Position numbers and translations under genes: made by a program
Origin: JAGRGG01 sp965217265
Lineage (GTDB): Bacteria > Pseudomonadota > Alphaproteobacteria > Geminicoccales > Geminicoccaceae
Direction: 5' to 3'
Assembly: GCA_965217265.1 (NCBI GenBank)
Contig: CBDCHP010000011.1
Coordinates: 248,001 to 312,000, forward strand
DNA length: 64,000 nt
Part shown: piece after piece, positions 24,135 to 32,119 of the stretch
Position numbering within the stretch: position 1 is the stretch's first letter
Layout: every line of letters begins with the position of its first letter
Notes under the pieces: model-generated
Told to the model about the DNA's origin: nothing
The model's input: only the letters and a program-made list of their open reading frames with translations
Database searches by the model: none

Positions 24135-25280
24135 TCAGGCGGCGAGCGCCTCGGCGTCGAACTCGGCCGAGGGGGCCAAGCCCAGCGCCAGCGCCACCGT
24201 CTCGGCCAGCGGCGCCGAGGCGGTGAGGCCTGGGCTCTCGATGCCGAACATGTTGACGAGGCCGGGCAGGCCGTGCGTTCGCGGCCCAGCGACGGTGAAG
24301 TCGGCGGCGGCCACCCCCTCGGGCGTGATCTTCGGCCGGATGCCGGCGTAGCCGGGCTCCAAAGTACCGTCGGGCAGGTCCGGCCAGTAGCGGCGCACTT
24401 GGGCGTAGAAGGCGTCGGCGCGGGCCGGATCGACGCCGTAGTCGACGCCGTCGAGCCACTCGGTGTCGGGACCGAAGCGGGCTTGGCCGCCGAGGTCGAT
24501 CGTGAGGTGGACGCCCAGCCCCGCCGCCTCGGGCACGGGGTAGATCAGGCGCGTAAACGGGCTCTTGCCGCGCAAGGTGTAGTAGTTCCCCTTGCAGTAG
24601 TAGGCGCGCGGGACGTGGGCGGGTGTTAGCCCCTCGACGCGGCCGGCGAGGCCCGGCGCGTCGAGGCCGGCGGCGTTGACGAGGGTGCGGCAGGCAAGGC
24701 GCATCGGCGCCTCCCCGCCGACCTCGACGACGAAGCCGCCCCCATCTTTTGCCGCCGCCCGCGCCACCGGGGCGTTGAGCGCCAGCATGGCGCCCGCGTC
24801 CTCGGCGTCGCCCAGATAAGCGAGCATCAAGGCGTGGCTGTCGACGATGCCGGTCATCGGCGACCACAAGGCCGCCGTGCAGGTCAGGTTCGGCTCCATC
24901 GCCCGCGCGCGCCCGGCGTCGATCGCCTCGATTTCGGTGGCGCCGTTGGCGTGCGCCTTGGCGCGGATCGTGGCCAACTGCGCTTCTTGCGCCGCGTCGG
25001 CCGCGACGATCAGCTTGCCGCAGCGCCCGTGGGAAACGCCGTGGTCCTCCGCGTAACTATAAAGAAAGCTGCGGCCGGCGAGGCAGGTTTTCGCCTTCAG
25101 GCTATCCTTGGGGTAGTAGATGCCGGCGTGGATCACCTCGCTGTTGCGCGAACTGGTCTCGTTGCCGATGCGCGGCGCCTTGTCGAGGATCAAGACCTCC
25201 AGCCCGGCTTGCGCCAAGCGGCGCGCGACGGCGAGGCCGACGACCCCGGCGCCGACGACGACGCATTCGACCTCATCCAT
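24135..25280 (-). CDS. lhgO: FAD-dependent oxidoreductase, L-2-hydroxyglutarate oxidase-like
   Basis: 381 residues from the ATG with GGGGATC in front. The DAO fold starts with the FAD site CVVVGAGVVGLAVARRLAQA, then LILDKAPRIGNETSSRNSEV and IHAGIYYPKDSLKAKTC, both characteristic of the LhgO/YgaF group. The C-terminal part has GYAGIRPKI and a final GIESPGLTASAPLAE. This group oxidises L-2-hydroxyglutarate to 2-oxoglutarate, passing electrons to the membrane or to oxygen. The residues match well, but related 2-hydroxyacid or amine oxidases cannot be excluded. The 5' neighbour is an Ldh-type dehydrogenase, also acting on 2-hydroxy acids. Confidence 0.8.
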   Translation of the reverse strand: MDEVECVVVGAGVVGLAVARRLAQAGLEVLILDKAPRIGNETSSRNSEVIHAGIYYPKDSLKAKTCLAGRSFLYSYAEDHGVSHGRCGKLIVAADAAQEAQLATIRAKAHANGATEIEAIDAGRARAMEPNLTCTAALWSPMTGIVDSHALMLAYLGDAEDAGAMLALNAPVARAAAKDGGGFVVEVGGEAPMRLACRTLVNAAGLDAPGLAGRVEGLTPAHVPRAYYCKGNYYTLRGKSPFTRLIYPVPEAAGLGVHLTIDLGGQARFGPDTEWLDGVDYGVDPARADAFYAQVRRYWPDLPDGTLEPGYAGIRPKITPEGVAAADFTVAGPRTHGLPGLVNMFGIESPGLTASAPLAETVALALGLAPSAEFDAEALAA

Positions 25281-25343
25281 GTCGATCCCCGCTCGATGAC
25301 AATCCAATGCCGCTGACGTTAGCCCAAAACCTTGAACGCTTCC

Positions 25344-26414
25344 TTAACCGCGCACGGCGGCGATCACGGCCGCGCCCGCGCCGGCCGTCTCGGCGGCGGC
25401 CAGGATCTCGTCCAGGCTGGTCGCGTCCAAGGGAATGCCGTCCTGCCCGCGCGCGCGGCGGGTCATCGCCTCGGGCTCGCCCGGCAGCAGGACGCGATCG
25501 AAGCCCAGCGCCGGGGGCGACGCCTTGATCCAGCCGCCGAGCGCGGTCACGTTGGCGCCGATCTCGGCCGGATCGCCGAGCGAGCGCGTGTCGATCACGA
25601 CCGAGAGCAGGCTGTTGACGATGCCGCCGCCCCCCTCGGCCCAGGCGTCGCCGGTCATCCCGCCGGTGAGCGCACCGCCGAGCAGCTCGCACAAGACCGC
25701 GAGGCCGGAGCCCTTGTGCTCGCCAAAGGCGCGGATCGCCCCCTCGTTCGCGTCGACCATCGGGCGCGGGTCGGTCGTCGGCCGGCCATGCTTGTCGATC
25801 ATCGAGCCCTTAGGCACCGGCACGCCCTTGTTGCGCGCGACCCGCGCCTTGCCGAACGCGATCGTCGAGGTCGCCATGTCGAGGACGACCGGCGCCTCGG
25901 CGGCGCCCAAGCCGGCCGCGAACGGGTTGGTGCCGAGCCGCGCGTCGCCGCAGCCGTAGGGGGCCTGCATGGGGAAGTGGTCGCCGACGTTGACGAAGTG
26001 GACCGAGGCGAAGCCCCTGGCGGCGCAGTGCTCGACGTAGTGGCCGACGCGGCCGACGTGCGAACTGTTGCGCAGTGCCACGACGCAAGCGCCGCTCGCC
26101 TCGGCCCGCGCCATGCCGGCGTCGAGCGCCTCGCGCGCCATGCGCTGGCCGAGGCCGCGCTTGGCGTCGAGGTGGAGCAGGCCGGGCAGGTCGGCGAGCA
26201 CGGCGAGGTCCTGGTTGGGCACGGCGAGCCCGTCCTGCACGAGGCGGACGTAGGTCGGCAACATGCCGACCCCGTGCGAGTCGTGCCCGGACAGGTTGGC
26301 GAGGACGAGGTGGGCCGCCACCTCGTCGGCCTCGGCCGCCGTGCTGCCCAGGGCCGCCATCGTCGCCGATGCCAGCCGTTCGAGCGCTTCGGCCGGAACA
26401 GATACCGTGGTCAA
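25344..26414 (-). CDS. Ldh/malate dehydrogenase-family oxidoreductase (YlbC/ComC type)
   Basis: 356 residues of the NAD(P)-dependent family that is unrelated to classical lactate dehydrogenases. Typical pieces are HLVLANLSGHDSHGVGMLPT, with the catalytic His, then LRNSSHVGRVGHYVEHCA, GTNPFAAGLGA and DMATSTIAFGKARVARNKG. Members reduce 2-oxo acids such as pyruvate, oxaloacetate, 2,3-diketo-gulonate or ureidoglycolate, so the exact substrate is open. The start overlaps the stop of the upstream phosphatase gene by four bases (ATGA), showing an operon. The downstream LhgO-like oxidase may act on a related acid. Confidence 0.87.
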   Translation of the reverse strand: MTTVSVPAEALERLASATMAALGSTAAEADEVAAHLVLANLSGHDSHGVGMLPTYVRLVQDGLAVPNQDLAVLADLPGLLHLDAKRGLGQRMAREALDAGMARAEASGACVVALRNSSHVGRVGHYVEHCAARGFASVHFVNVGDHFPMQAPYGCGDARLGTNPFAAGLGAAEAPVVLDMATSTIAFGKARVARNKGVPVPKGSMIDKHGRPTTDPRPMVDANEGAIRAFGEHKGSGLAVLCELLGGALTGGMTGDAWAEGGGGIVNSLLSVVIDTRSLGDPAEIGANVTALGGWIKASPPALGFDRVLLPGEPEAMTRRARGQDGIPLDATSLDEILAAAETAGAGAAVIAAVRG

Positions 26415-27247
26415 GTCTCGTCCTCCCCCCTCGCTTCGGATTTCTTGGCCGCGACCGCCATGAGTGCCGCGTGCAGGCCCGGCGTGCAGGCGACGAGGCC
26501 CTTGTGCTTCGTCTCCTCGCGGTTGAAGGAGAGCGGCCTGCCGCTAGCGTCGCTGACCCGGCCGCCGGCCTCCTCCAGGATCAACGTGCCGGCGGCAACG
26601 TCCCAGTCGCAGGCCTTGCGGCGCGAGAAGAAGGCATCGAAGCGCCCGGTCGCCACCTTGGCCATCTTGTAGGCGAGCGAGCCGATGCGGACGATCTCGG
26701 CCTCGGGAAAGGCCCGCTTGAAGGCGGCGCGGCGGTCCTCGCCCTCGCTCACGGCGATCCTGGCCCCGTCGAGCGCCAGGCACGGGCTGACGCGCAGGGC
26801 CTCGCCGTTGAGCATCGCACCCAGGCCGCGCTCGGCGGTGAACAGTTCGTCCTTGGCCGGGTTGAGGAGGGCCGCCAGCACGGGCACCCCGTCGGCGACG
26901 AGGGCCACGCTGATCGTGAACTCGGGCTTGCCCTCGGCGAAGCTGCGCGTGCCGTCGATCGGATCGACGATCCAGACGTGGCGGGCAGCCAAGCGCGCCG
27001 GGTCGTCCTCGGTCTCCTCGGAGAGCCACGCGACGCCGTCGCTCGCGGTCAAGGCCATCAGCCGCTCGCGCAGGAAATCGTCGATGGCGACGTCGGCCTC
27101 GGTGACCGGCTGGTCCGGCGCCTTGTCCCACCGCTTCGGGTTCTGGCGAAAGTGGTCGAGCGCGATCTTGCCCGCCTCTTGGATCAGGTCGTGCAGTTCC
27201 GGCCGCAGGCGGGCGAGGTCGATGGTGCTGGGTTGGGGATCGGTCAT
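26411..27247 (-). CDS. inositol-phosphatase family enzyme, CysQ-like
   Basis: 278 residues. The metal-binding signature is WLSEETEDDPARLAARHVWI followed by VDPIDGTRSFAEG (first Asp/Glu set), with the second signature CDWDVAAGTLILEEAGG. These place it in the Mg-dependent, lithium-sensitive phosphatases. The WxVDPxDGTxxF form and the EET/TEADVAID context resemble CysQ, which removes the 3'-phosphate from PAP or PAPS, but inositol or histidinol phosphate cannot be excluded. It is the first gene of a two- or three-gene operon with the dehydrogenase and oxidase. Upstream lies decayed repeat copy 5. Confidence 0.82.
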   Translation of the reverse strand: MTDPQPSTIDLARLRPELHDLIQEAGKIALDHFRQNPKRWDKAPDQPVTEADVAIDDFLRERLMALTASDGVAWLSEETEDDPARLAARHVWIVDPIDGTRSFAEGKPEFTISVALVADGVPVLAALLNPAKDELFTAERGLGAMLNGEALRVSPCLALDGARIAVSEGEDRRAAFKRAFPEAEIVRIGSLAYKMAKVATGRFDAFFSRRKACDWDVAAGTLILEEAGGRVSDASGRPLSFNREETKHKGLVACTPGLHAALMAVAAKKSEARGEDET

Positions 27248-27293
27248 ACCCCCAAGGTTAGCGCAACCGCGGTCCAGGGCAATGTGGCGTCGT

Positions 27294-27420
27294 GAACGCT
27301 TCGCGTTGCGCTCGCCGCGCGGGCTTTTTCTCTTTTTTGCAACTTTGGCCGGGGCCGGCCCTCGGCGTTTTGGCTAATCTCCTACGTTAACACCGGCAAA
27401 AGAGCGCACGCGCAGCGTTC
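27294..27420. repeat. Inverted-arm intergenic element, copy 5 (right arm decayed)
   Basis: Forward orientation, core GCAACTTTGGCCGGGGCCGG, ending ACGTTAACACCGGC. The left arm is intact (GAACGCTTCGCGTTGCGCTC then GCGGGC and TTTTT). The right arm keeps only GCAAAAGAGCGCACGCGCAG and CGTTC, having lost about 20 bases of A-rich and GC-rich sequence. Unlike the others it lies between divergent genes, so it does not end a gene, which fits its decay. Confidence 0.8.
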
Positions 27421-27496
27421 AGCATCCCGGCTTTGCTTTTGCCGGACGATCCCTTAAAAAAGGTCGCACCGTGAGGGCCGTGTCGGAGAGGGGCTG

Positions 27497-27835
27497 GTGA
27501 CGGAGACGGCGGCGGCTGGCATCGACATCCCGGCTTTTCTCGACGCGGCGATCGTTCGGCACGAGGGGGCCCGGCGTGGTTTCGCCCTCTACGGCGCCGG
27601 CTTGATCGCGCTCGGCATCCTCTTCCTGCTCCCGGCGCTCGCCGTCGGCTTTTGGCCCTGGGTCGCGGGCAGCGTCATGGCGCCCGCGGTCAGCGTCTTC
27701 GCCTTTCGCAGCGCGATCGAGCGGCGCGAGCGGATCGAGGGGCTCGAAGTCCTGCGCGAGGAGTGGCTCGGGATGCAGGATCGTTCCGACAACGCCGCCG
27801 GGCGCTTCCTCGACCTCATCAAGAAGCTCTACTGA
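27497..27835 (+). CDS. small membrane protein of unknown function
   Basis: 112 residues, GTG start with GAGAGGGG upstream. Two hydrophobic spans at about residues 29-48 (YGAGLIALGILFLLPALAV) and 52-70 are followed by a charged helical tail ending RFLDLIKKLY. No family is recognised. The stop lies 28 bases before the coiled-coil gene, so the two form an operon and may act together at the membrane. The region has ordinary high GC. Confidence 0.65.
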   Translation: MTETAAAGIDIPAFLDAAIVRHEGARRGFALYGAGLIALGILFLLPALAVGFWPWVAGSVMAPAVSVFAFRSAIERRERIEGLEVLREEWLGMQDRSDNAAGRFLDLIKKLY

Positions 27836-27863
27836 GCGCGGCAGCGCAACGGGATGGACGAGC

Positions 27864-28790
27864 ATGGACCGTATTGCCGAGCTTGAGGCGCACCTGAAAG
27901 GTTGGGAACGGCGCAGCCGGACACGGACCGGCCTGCTCACCTTGATCCCGATCGGGGCGGCGCTCGGCATCGGCTACCTCGTCGACCAGCGGGCCGAGTC
28001 GACGGGGCAGCAGGTGGACGAGGCGCTGGCCGCTCTCGACGTGGCGCCGGTGGCGGACGACCCGAGCATCGAGGCGCGGCTGGCGGCGATCAACCGCACC
28101 GGGGCCGAGTTGCAGGGCCTGAGACAGGAGGCCGAGCGGGCAAACGCGCTCGAAGCCGAGCGCGACGGGTTCGCGGCGCAGGTCGCGGACCTGCAGGCCC
28201 GGGTGGGGGGGCTCGAAGCCGAGCGCGATAAGGCTTCAAAGAGCGCCACCGACCTGCAAGGCGAGATCGAGGGACTGCAAGCACGGGCGGCCGAGACGGC
28301 GCAGGCGGCGGCGATGGCCAAGACGGCGGCCGCGGGCGTGCGCGAGGAGCGCGACCGGCTGCAATCACGGGCAACGACGCTCGAACAACAGGTTACGGCC
28401 CTGCAACGGGAGCGCGACGCGCTCAAGCGCGCCGCCCTGGACGCGAACCGGGCGTTCACCGCAAAGCGGGAAACCCTCGAAGCGCGCATCGCCGGCCTGA
28501 ACGACGACATCGAGCGCCTCAAGACCGCGCGGGCGGCGGCGGAGCGGGGGGCGTCCCAGGTGCGCGACGCGATGGCGGCGCTGACGACGCGGTTCGAGAC
28601 GCTGAGCAAGGCGGGCGCCGTGCGGGACCGCGCGCTGCGCGAGGCCGAGGCAAGCCTCGCCGCCCTGCAAGGCCAGATCGAGGACGAGCGCCGCGACGCG
28701 GCGTCGCGGCTCGCCAAGGCGCAGAGCGAGGTCGAGGCGGCACGGCGCCGGATCGTCGAACTCGAAAGCGGGCGCGACGAGACGCTTTGA
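27864..28790 (+). CDS. membrane-anchored long coiled-coil protein
   Basis: 308 residues. One membrane span near the N-terminus (LLTLIPIGAALGIGYLVD, about residues 19-36) is followed by roughly 250 residues of nearly continuous coiled coil. It is rich in Ala, Glu, Arg and Leu heptads, such as LQARVGGLEAERDKASKSAT and VTALQRERDALKRAAL. A cytoplasmic or periplasmic rod anchored at one end is predicted, with structural or scaffold roles as in many alphaproteobacterial envelope proteins. No enzymatic domain is visible. The stop TGA forms the left end of repeat copy 6. Confidence 0.7.
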   Translation: MDRIAELEAHLKGWERRSRTRTGLLTLIPIGAALGIGYLVDQRAESTGQQVDEALAALDVAPVADDPSIEARLAAINRTGAELQGLRQEAERANALEAERDGFAAQVADLQARVGGLEAERDKASKSATDLQGEIEGLQARAAETAQAAAMAKTAAAGVREERDRLQSRATTLEQQVTALQRERDALKRAALDANRAFTAKRETLEARIAGLNDDIERLKTARAAAERGASQVRDAMAALTTRFETLSKAGAVRDRALREAEASLAALQGQIEDERRDAASRLAKAQSEVEAARRRIVELESGRDETL

Positions 28791-28938
28791 ACGCTTCGCG
28801 TGCGCTCGCCGCGCGAGCTTTCTTCTTTTTTTGCCAGTGTTAACGCAGGAGGTTGGCCTCAACGTCGAGGGCAAGTCTCGGACAAAAGCAAAAAAGAGAA
28901 AAAAGAAGCCCGCGCGGCGAGCGCACGCGCAAGCGTTC
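28789..28938. repeat. Inverted-arm intergenic element, copy 6
   Basis: 150 bp in reverse orientation. Arms GAACGCTTCGCGTGCGCTCG then CCGCGCG, and CGCGGCGAGCGCACGCGC then AAGCGTTC, pair almost fully. The CTCG change seen here in one arm is matched in the other, which argues for selection or homogenisation of the paired stem. It separates the convergent coiled-coil gene and holC. The first stops in the element; the second stops one base beyond it. Confidence 0.9.
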
Positions 28939-29388
28939 TCATCCCCCCTTGCGCCACCTGCCGGCCTCGTCCTGCTGCCAGTAGACCCGCTCGAAGCCCT
29001 GTCCGGCCGCCCAGCGCCAGCGCGCGCGCGCCCTTTGCACAGCACCCCCGTCGCGGCCGTCGAAGACTTCAAGGACGCGATCGAACATCGCGGCGTCCTC
29101 GGCCGGGGCGTCGTCGAGCAGGATCAGGATCGCCGCACCGTTCGGCGCCTCGGTGCCGGTGGTGAGGTAGACGGGCTGCAACTCCGGGTCGGGGTCGGCC
29201 ATCGTCCCGTGCGGCAGGAAGCTCTCCTTGCCCCTGGTCCACAGCGCCCGGTCGAGGCCCTCGACGCGCTCGTTTGACGGCGAGCGGACGACGACGCGCT
29301 GGCGCCGCTCCAGCGCCTTGCCGAGCAACTGAACCAGCGCGTCCTCGATCGTGAAGCGGGTGAGGTGGTAAAAGCCGATCTCGGGCAA
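28939..29388 (-). CDS. holC: DNA polymerase III chi subunit
   Basis: 149 residues, the usual length. The N-terminus IGFYHLTRFTIEDALVQLLG and the motif LWTRGKESFLPHGT are diagnostic of HolC. In the holoenzyme, chi links the clamp loader to single-stranded DNA-binding protein. Translation starts at TTG five bases after the stop of ridA. It converges on the coiled-coil gene through repeat copy 6. Confidence 0.93.
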   Translation of the reverse strand: MPEIGFYHLTRFTIEDALVQLLGKALERRQRVVVRSPSNERVEGLDRALWTRGKESFLPHGTMADPDPELQPVYLTTGTEAPNGAAILILLDDAPAEDAAMFDRVLEVFDGRDGGAVQRARARWRWAAGQGFERVYWQQDEAGRWRKGG

Positions 29389-29393
29389 GGCGG

Positions 29394-29756
29394 TCAGCGC
29401 GGCTTGTAGGCGATCGCGTCGACCTCGACCGCGATGTCGATCATGAGCCTCGCCTCGGCCGTCGTCCTGGCCGGCGGATCGCTTGGGAAGCAGGTGGCGT
29501 AGACGGCGTTGAAGGCGGCGAAGTCGGCCCGGTCGCGCAGGTACACCGTCGTCTTGACGAGGTCGGCGAGGGTGCAGCCGGCGAGCTTCAGCACCGTCTC
29601 AATATTCGCCATCACCTGCCTCGTCTCGGCCTCGATGCCGCCCGGGGCGACCTTGCCGTCGGGGCCTCTCGGCACCTGCCCCGAGACGTAGACGAAGTCG
29701 CCGGCGCGCACGGCGGGGGACAGCGGCACGCCCGCCTCGCCGAAGGTCTCTTTCAT
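29394..29756 (-). CDS. RidA-family enamine/imine deaminase
   Basis: 120 residues of the YjgF/RidA fold. It begins KETFGEAGVPLSPAVRAGDF and contains VYVSGQVPRG, LADLVKTTVYLRDRADFAAF and the catalytic arginine in PPARTTAEARL. RidA proteins hydrolyse reactive enamine or imine intermediates to oxo acids and ammonia in the cytoplasm. The ATG has GGAGGAGACC in front. It is divergent from the proline-racemase-family gene, whose dehydratase members produce an imine (pyrroline-2-carboxylate), so the two may share a pathway. It forms an operon with holC. Confidence 0.9.
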   Translation of the reverse strand: MKETFGEAGVPLSPAVRAGDFVYVSGQVPRGPDGKVAPGGIEAETRQVMANIETVLKLAGCTLADLVKTTVYLRDRADFAAFNAVYATCFPSDPPARTTAEARLMIDIAVEVDAIAYKPR

Positions 29757-29917
29757 GGTCTCCTCCTCCTTGACGGCGCCCGGGGCCGCGGTGCGGCCAC
29801 GATAGGAGCGAGCGGGGCGAAGGCCAAGCGCGCGTTCTTGCCGATGCTGGCGGCGGGGCGCGAACGCGCTATCGTGCCGGCCTCGGCGGGACGGGGTTAT
29901 AGGACGGGGGCAGCGAC

Positions 29918-30952
29918 ATGCGCAGCAGCAAGACGATCCACGTCGTGTCGTGCCACGCCGAGGGCGAGGTGGGCGACGTCATCGTCGGCGGCGTGGCGCC
30001 GCCGCCGGGCGAGACGCTCTGGCAGCAAAGCCGCTTCATCGCGCGCGACAGAACCTTGCGCAACTTCGTCCTCAACGAGCCGCGCGGGGGGGTCTTTCGC
30101 CACGTCAACCTGCTCGTGCCGCCCAAGCACCCCGACGCGCAGATGGGCTGGATCATCATGGAGCCCGAGGACACGCCGCCGATGTCGGGCTCGAACGCGA
30201 TCTGCGTCGCGACGGTGCTGCTCGACACCGGCATCGTCGCGATGCAGGAACCGTTAACCGAGATGGTGCTGGAAGCGCCGGGCGGTCTCGTGCGGATCGA
30301 GGCGCAGTGCCGCGGCGGCAAGGCCGAGCGCGTCACGGTGCGCAACCTGCCCGCCTTCGCCGCCCGGCTCGCCGCCCCGCTCGAAGTCGCGGGCCTGGGG
30401 ACGCTCACGGTCGACACGGCCTACGGCGGCGACAGCTTCGTGATCGTCGACGCGGCGGCGCTGGGCGTCAGGATCGCCGTCGAGGAGGCGCGCGACCTCG
30501 CCGGCTTGGGCGTCGCGATCGCGAACGCCGCCGACGCGCAGCTCGGCTTCGCGCACCCGGAGAACCCGGATTGGAACCACGTCTCGTTCTGCCTCTTCGC
30601 CGGGCCGGTCGAGCGCCGCGGCCGGCGCTTGTCCGCCCGCTCGGCGGTCGCGATCCGCCCGGGCAAGATCGACCGCTCGCCGACGGGCACCTCGGTCTGC
30701 GCCCGCATGGCCGTCCTGCACGCGCGCGGGTTGATGCGAACCGGCGAGACCTTCTGCGCCCGCTCGATCATCGGCTCCGAGTTCGAAGGCGCGATCCTGG
30801 CCGAGACCACGCTCGGCGGCAAGCCCGCCATCCTGCCGGCGGTCAGCGGCCGCGCTTGGATCACCGGCATCCATCAGCACATGCTCGACCCGAACGACCC
30901 GTGGCCCGGCGGCTACAGGATCGGCGACACGTGGCCGGGGGCCAAGGGCTGA
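29918..30952 (+). CDS. proline racemase-family enzyme, probable trans-3-hydroxyproline dehydratase
   Basis: 344 residues. The fold is marked by VVSCHAEGEVGDVIVGG, PEDTPPMSGSNAICV and DRSPTGTSVCARM. Racemases and epimerases carry a cysteine at both catalytic places (MCGHN and DRSPCGT). Here the first is Ser90 and the second Thr256. In the family a threonine at the second place is typical of trans-3-hydroxy-L-proline dehydratase, and a serine can replace the first cysteine, so dehydration is favoured over racemisation. The product, pyrroline-2-carboxylate, would be an imine, consistent with the divergent ridA. The reductase of that pathway is not in the window. Confidence 0.82.
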   Translation: MRSSKTIHVVSCHAEGEVGDVIVGGVAPPPGETLWQQSRFIARDRTLRNFVLNEPRGGVFRHVNLLVPPKHPDAQMGWIIMEPEDTPPMSGSNAICVATVLLDTGIVAMQEPLTEMVLEAPGGLVRIEAQCRGGKAERVTVRNLPAFAARLAAPLEVAGLGTLTVDTAYGGDSFVIVDAAALGVRIAVEEARDLAGLGVAIANAADAQLGFAHPENPDWNHVSFCLFAGPVERRGRRLSARSAVAIRPGKIDRSPTGTSVCARMAVLHARGLMRTGETFCARSIIGSEFEGAILAETTLGGKPAILPAVSGRAWITGIHQHMLDPNDPWPGGYRIGDTWPGAKG

Positions 30953-30970
30953 GCGGGCGACGCTTAGGCT

Positions 30971-31504
30971 TCAGCTTGAACCCTTGCCGCGAAGATAGGC
31001 GGCGTGGCCCTCCTGGATCGTTCGCCGCGCCGCCTCGGCGTCGCTCCACTCGGTCGAGATGCCGGGATCCTCCAAGTCGAGGTAGGAGCGGAAGAAATAG
31101 TCGATCTCCTTGAGAAAGTGCTTGGGTAGGGCGTCGGCCGTGTCGTGCTCCTTGTAGAGCGGGTCGTTCGCCGAGACGGCGACGATCTTGTCGTCGCTCT
31201 TGTCGCTGTCCTGCCACTTCATGCCGAACATCGCGACGGGCCGGACCAGCATGACCGTTCCGGCCACGACCGGCTCGTCTTGGATGATCAGCACGTCGAT
31301 CCCGTCGCCGTCCGGGGCGATGGTCTGCGGGATGAAGCCGTAGGCGGTCGGGAATTGCAGCGGCCCCGGCAGCACGCGGTCGAGGAAGAAGGCGCCCCAC
31401 TCGGGTTGGTACTCGTACTTGTTCTTCGAGCCCTTGGGGATCTCCACGACGGCGTTGACCTCGCGGGGCGCCCCGTCGCCCAAGGGCAATTCGGTGAGCT
31501 TCAT
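30971..31504 (-). CDS. ppa: inorganic pyrophosphatase, type I
   Basis: 177 residues, the normal size. It hydrolyses pyrophosphate to two phosphates with Mg2+. Visible features are VVEIPKGSKNKYEYQPE, the AYGFIPQTIAPDGDGIDVLI active-site stretch, with the Asp residues of the DGDPxD signature kept although the Pro is Gly, and MKWQDSDKSDDKIVAV. It is a single gene converging on the dehydratase gene with an 18-bp gap. The ATG has no strong ribosome site visible apart from a purine-rich GAGAAAGACGAACGTC region. Confidence 0.93.
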   Translation of the reverse strand: MKLTELPLGDGAPREVNAVVEIPKGSKNKYEYQPEWGAFFLDRVLPGPLQFPTAYGFIPQTIAPDGDGIDVLIIQDEPVVAGTVMLVRPVAMFGMKWQDSDKSDDKIVAVSANDPLYKEHDTADALPKHFLKEIDYFFRSYLDLEDPGISTEWSDAEAARRTIQEGHAAYLRGKGSS

Positions 31505-31727
31505 GACGTTCGTCTTTCTCGTCGCGTTCGATCGGGGAGAAGGTAGGCCGCCGCGCCCGCGGGACGACCCCGGCCCCGCCGGTGCCGGCCGGGGGCGTTT
31601 TCTTCGGGGCGATTGGGCGGTGTCGAAGCGCGAAGCAAAACGCCGTTCCCACGAGGCGCGCTTAACCCGACGTTAAGGCCCGGCGGGTTAGGGTGGCGTC
31701 GAGTAGTGATTTCAGCGGGACGAGACG

Positions 31728-32111
31728 ATGACGATCGCGCGACGGTGGTTCTTGCAAACGACGTGGGGAACGCTCCTCGGATTGGTCGCACCCTTGGGCC
31801 GGACGAGGCCGGCGCGGGCCGCGGGCCTGCTGGCGGGGGTCTTTCGCGACCCCGCCGCCGCGCGCACGGTCGGCCGGGCCGTCCTCGCCGCCAAAGCGGC
31901 GCCCGCGCGCCCGGACCTGCTGATCGAGGGCCTGCTCGACCGCCACCCGGATCTGGGGCCTCTCTTGGGCGCCGGCGATCGGGATGACCTGGCGTCGGGC
32001 GTCGGGCGGGCGGTGCGGAGCGACTTCGCCGCCGGGCGGACCCGCCTCGTCGACGGCTGGCTGTTGAGCGCCAGCGAGGCCGACCTCTACGCGCTCGCCC
32101 ACCTCGCCTGA
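31728..32111 (+). CDS. small Tat-type secreted protein, likely partner of the GMC oxidoreductase
   Basis: 127 residues. The N-terminus TIARRWFLQTTWGTLLGLVA has the RRxFLQ twin-arginine motif, and a signal-peptide end near ARAAG. The mature part is helical, ending DGWLLSASEADLYALAHLA. Small Tat proteins of this kind accompany FAD-dependent sugar or alcohol dehydrogenases. Because the GMC enzyme encoded eight bases downstream lacks its own signal, this protein may carry it through the Tat system, as the gamma subunit of FAD-glucose dehydrogenase does. That role is inferred from gene order and signal. Confidence 0.65.
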   Translation: MTIARRWFLQTTWGTLLGLVAPLGRTRPARAAGLLAGVFRDPAAARTVGRAVLAAKAAPARPDLLIEGLLDRHPDLGPLLGAGDRDDLASGVGRAVRSDFAAGRTRLVDGWLLSASEADLYALAHLA

Positions 32112-32119
32112 GACAAGCC

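Noticed and set aside
27419..27970. A leftward 183-residue gene ending in repeat copy 5
   Set aside because: It is antisense to the small membrane protein and coiled-coil genes and lacks any family features.
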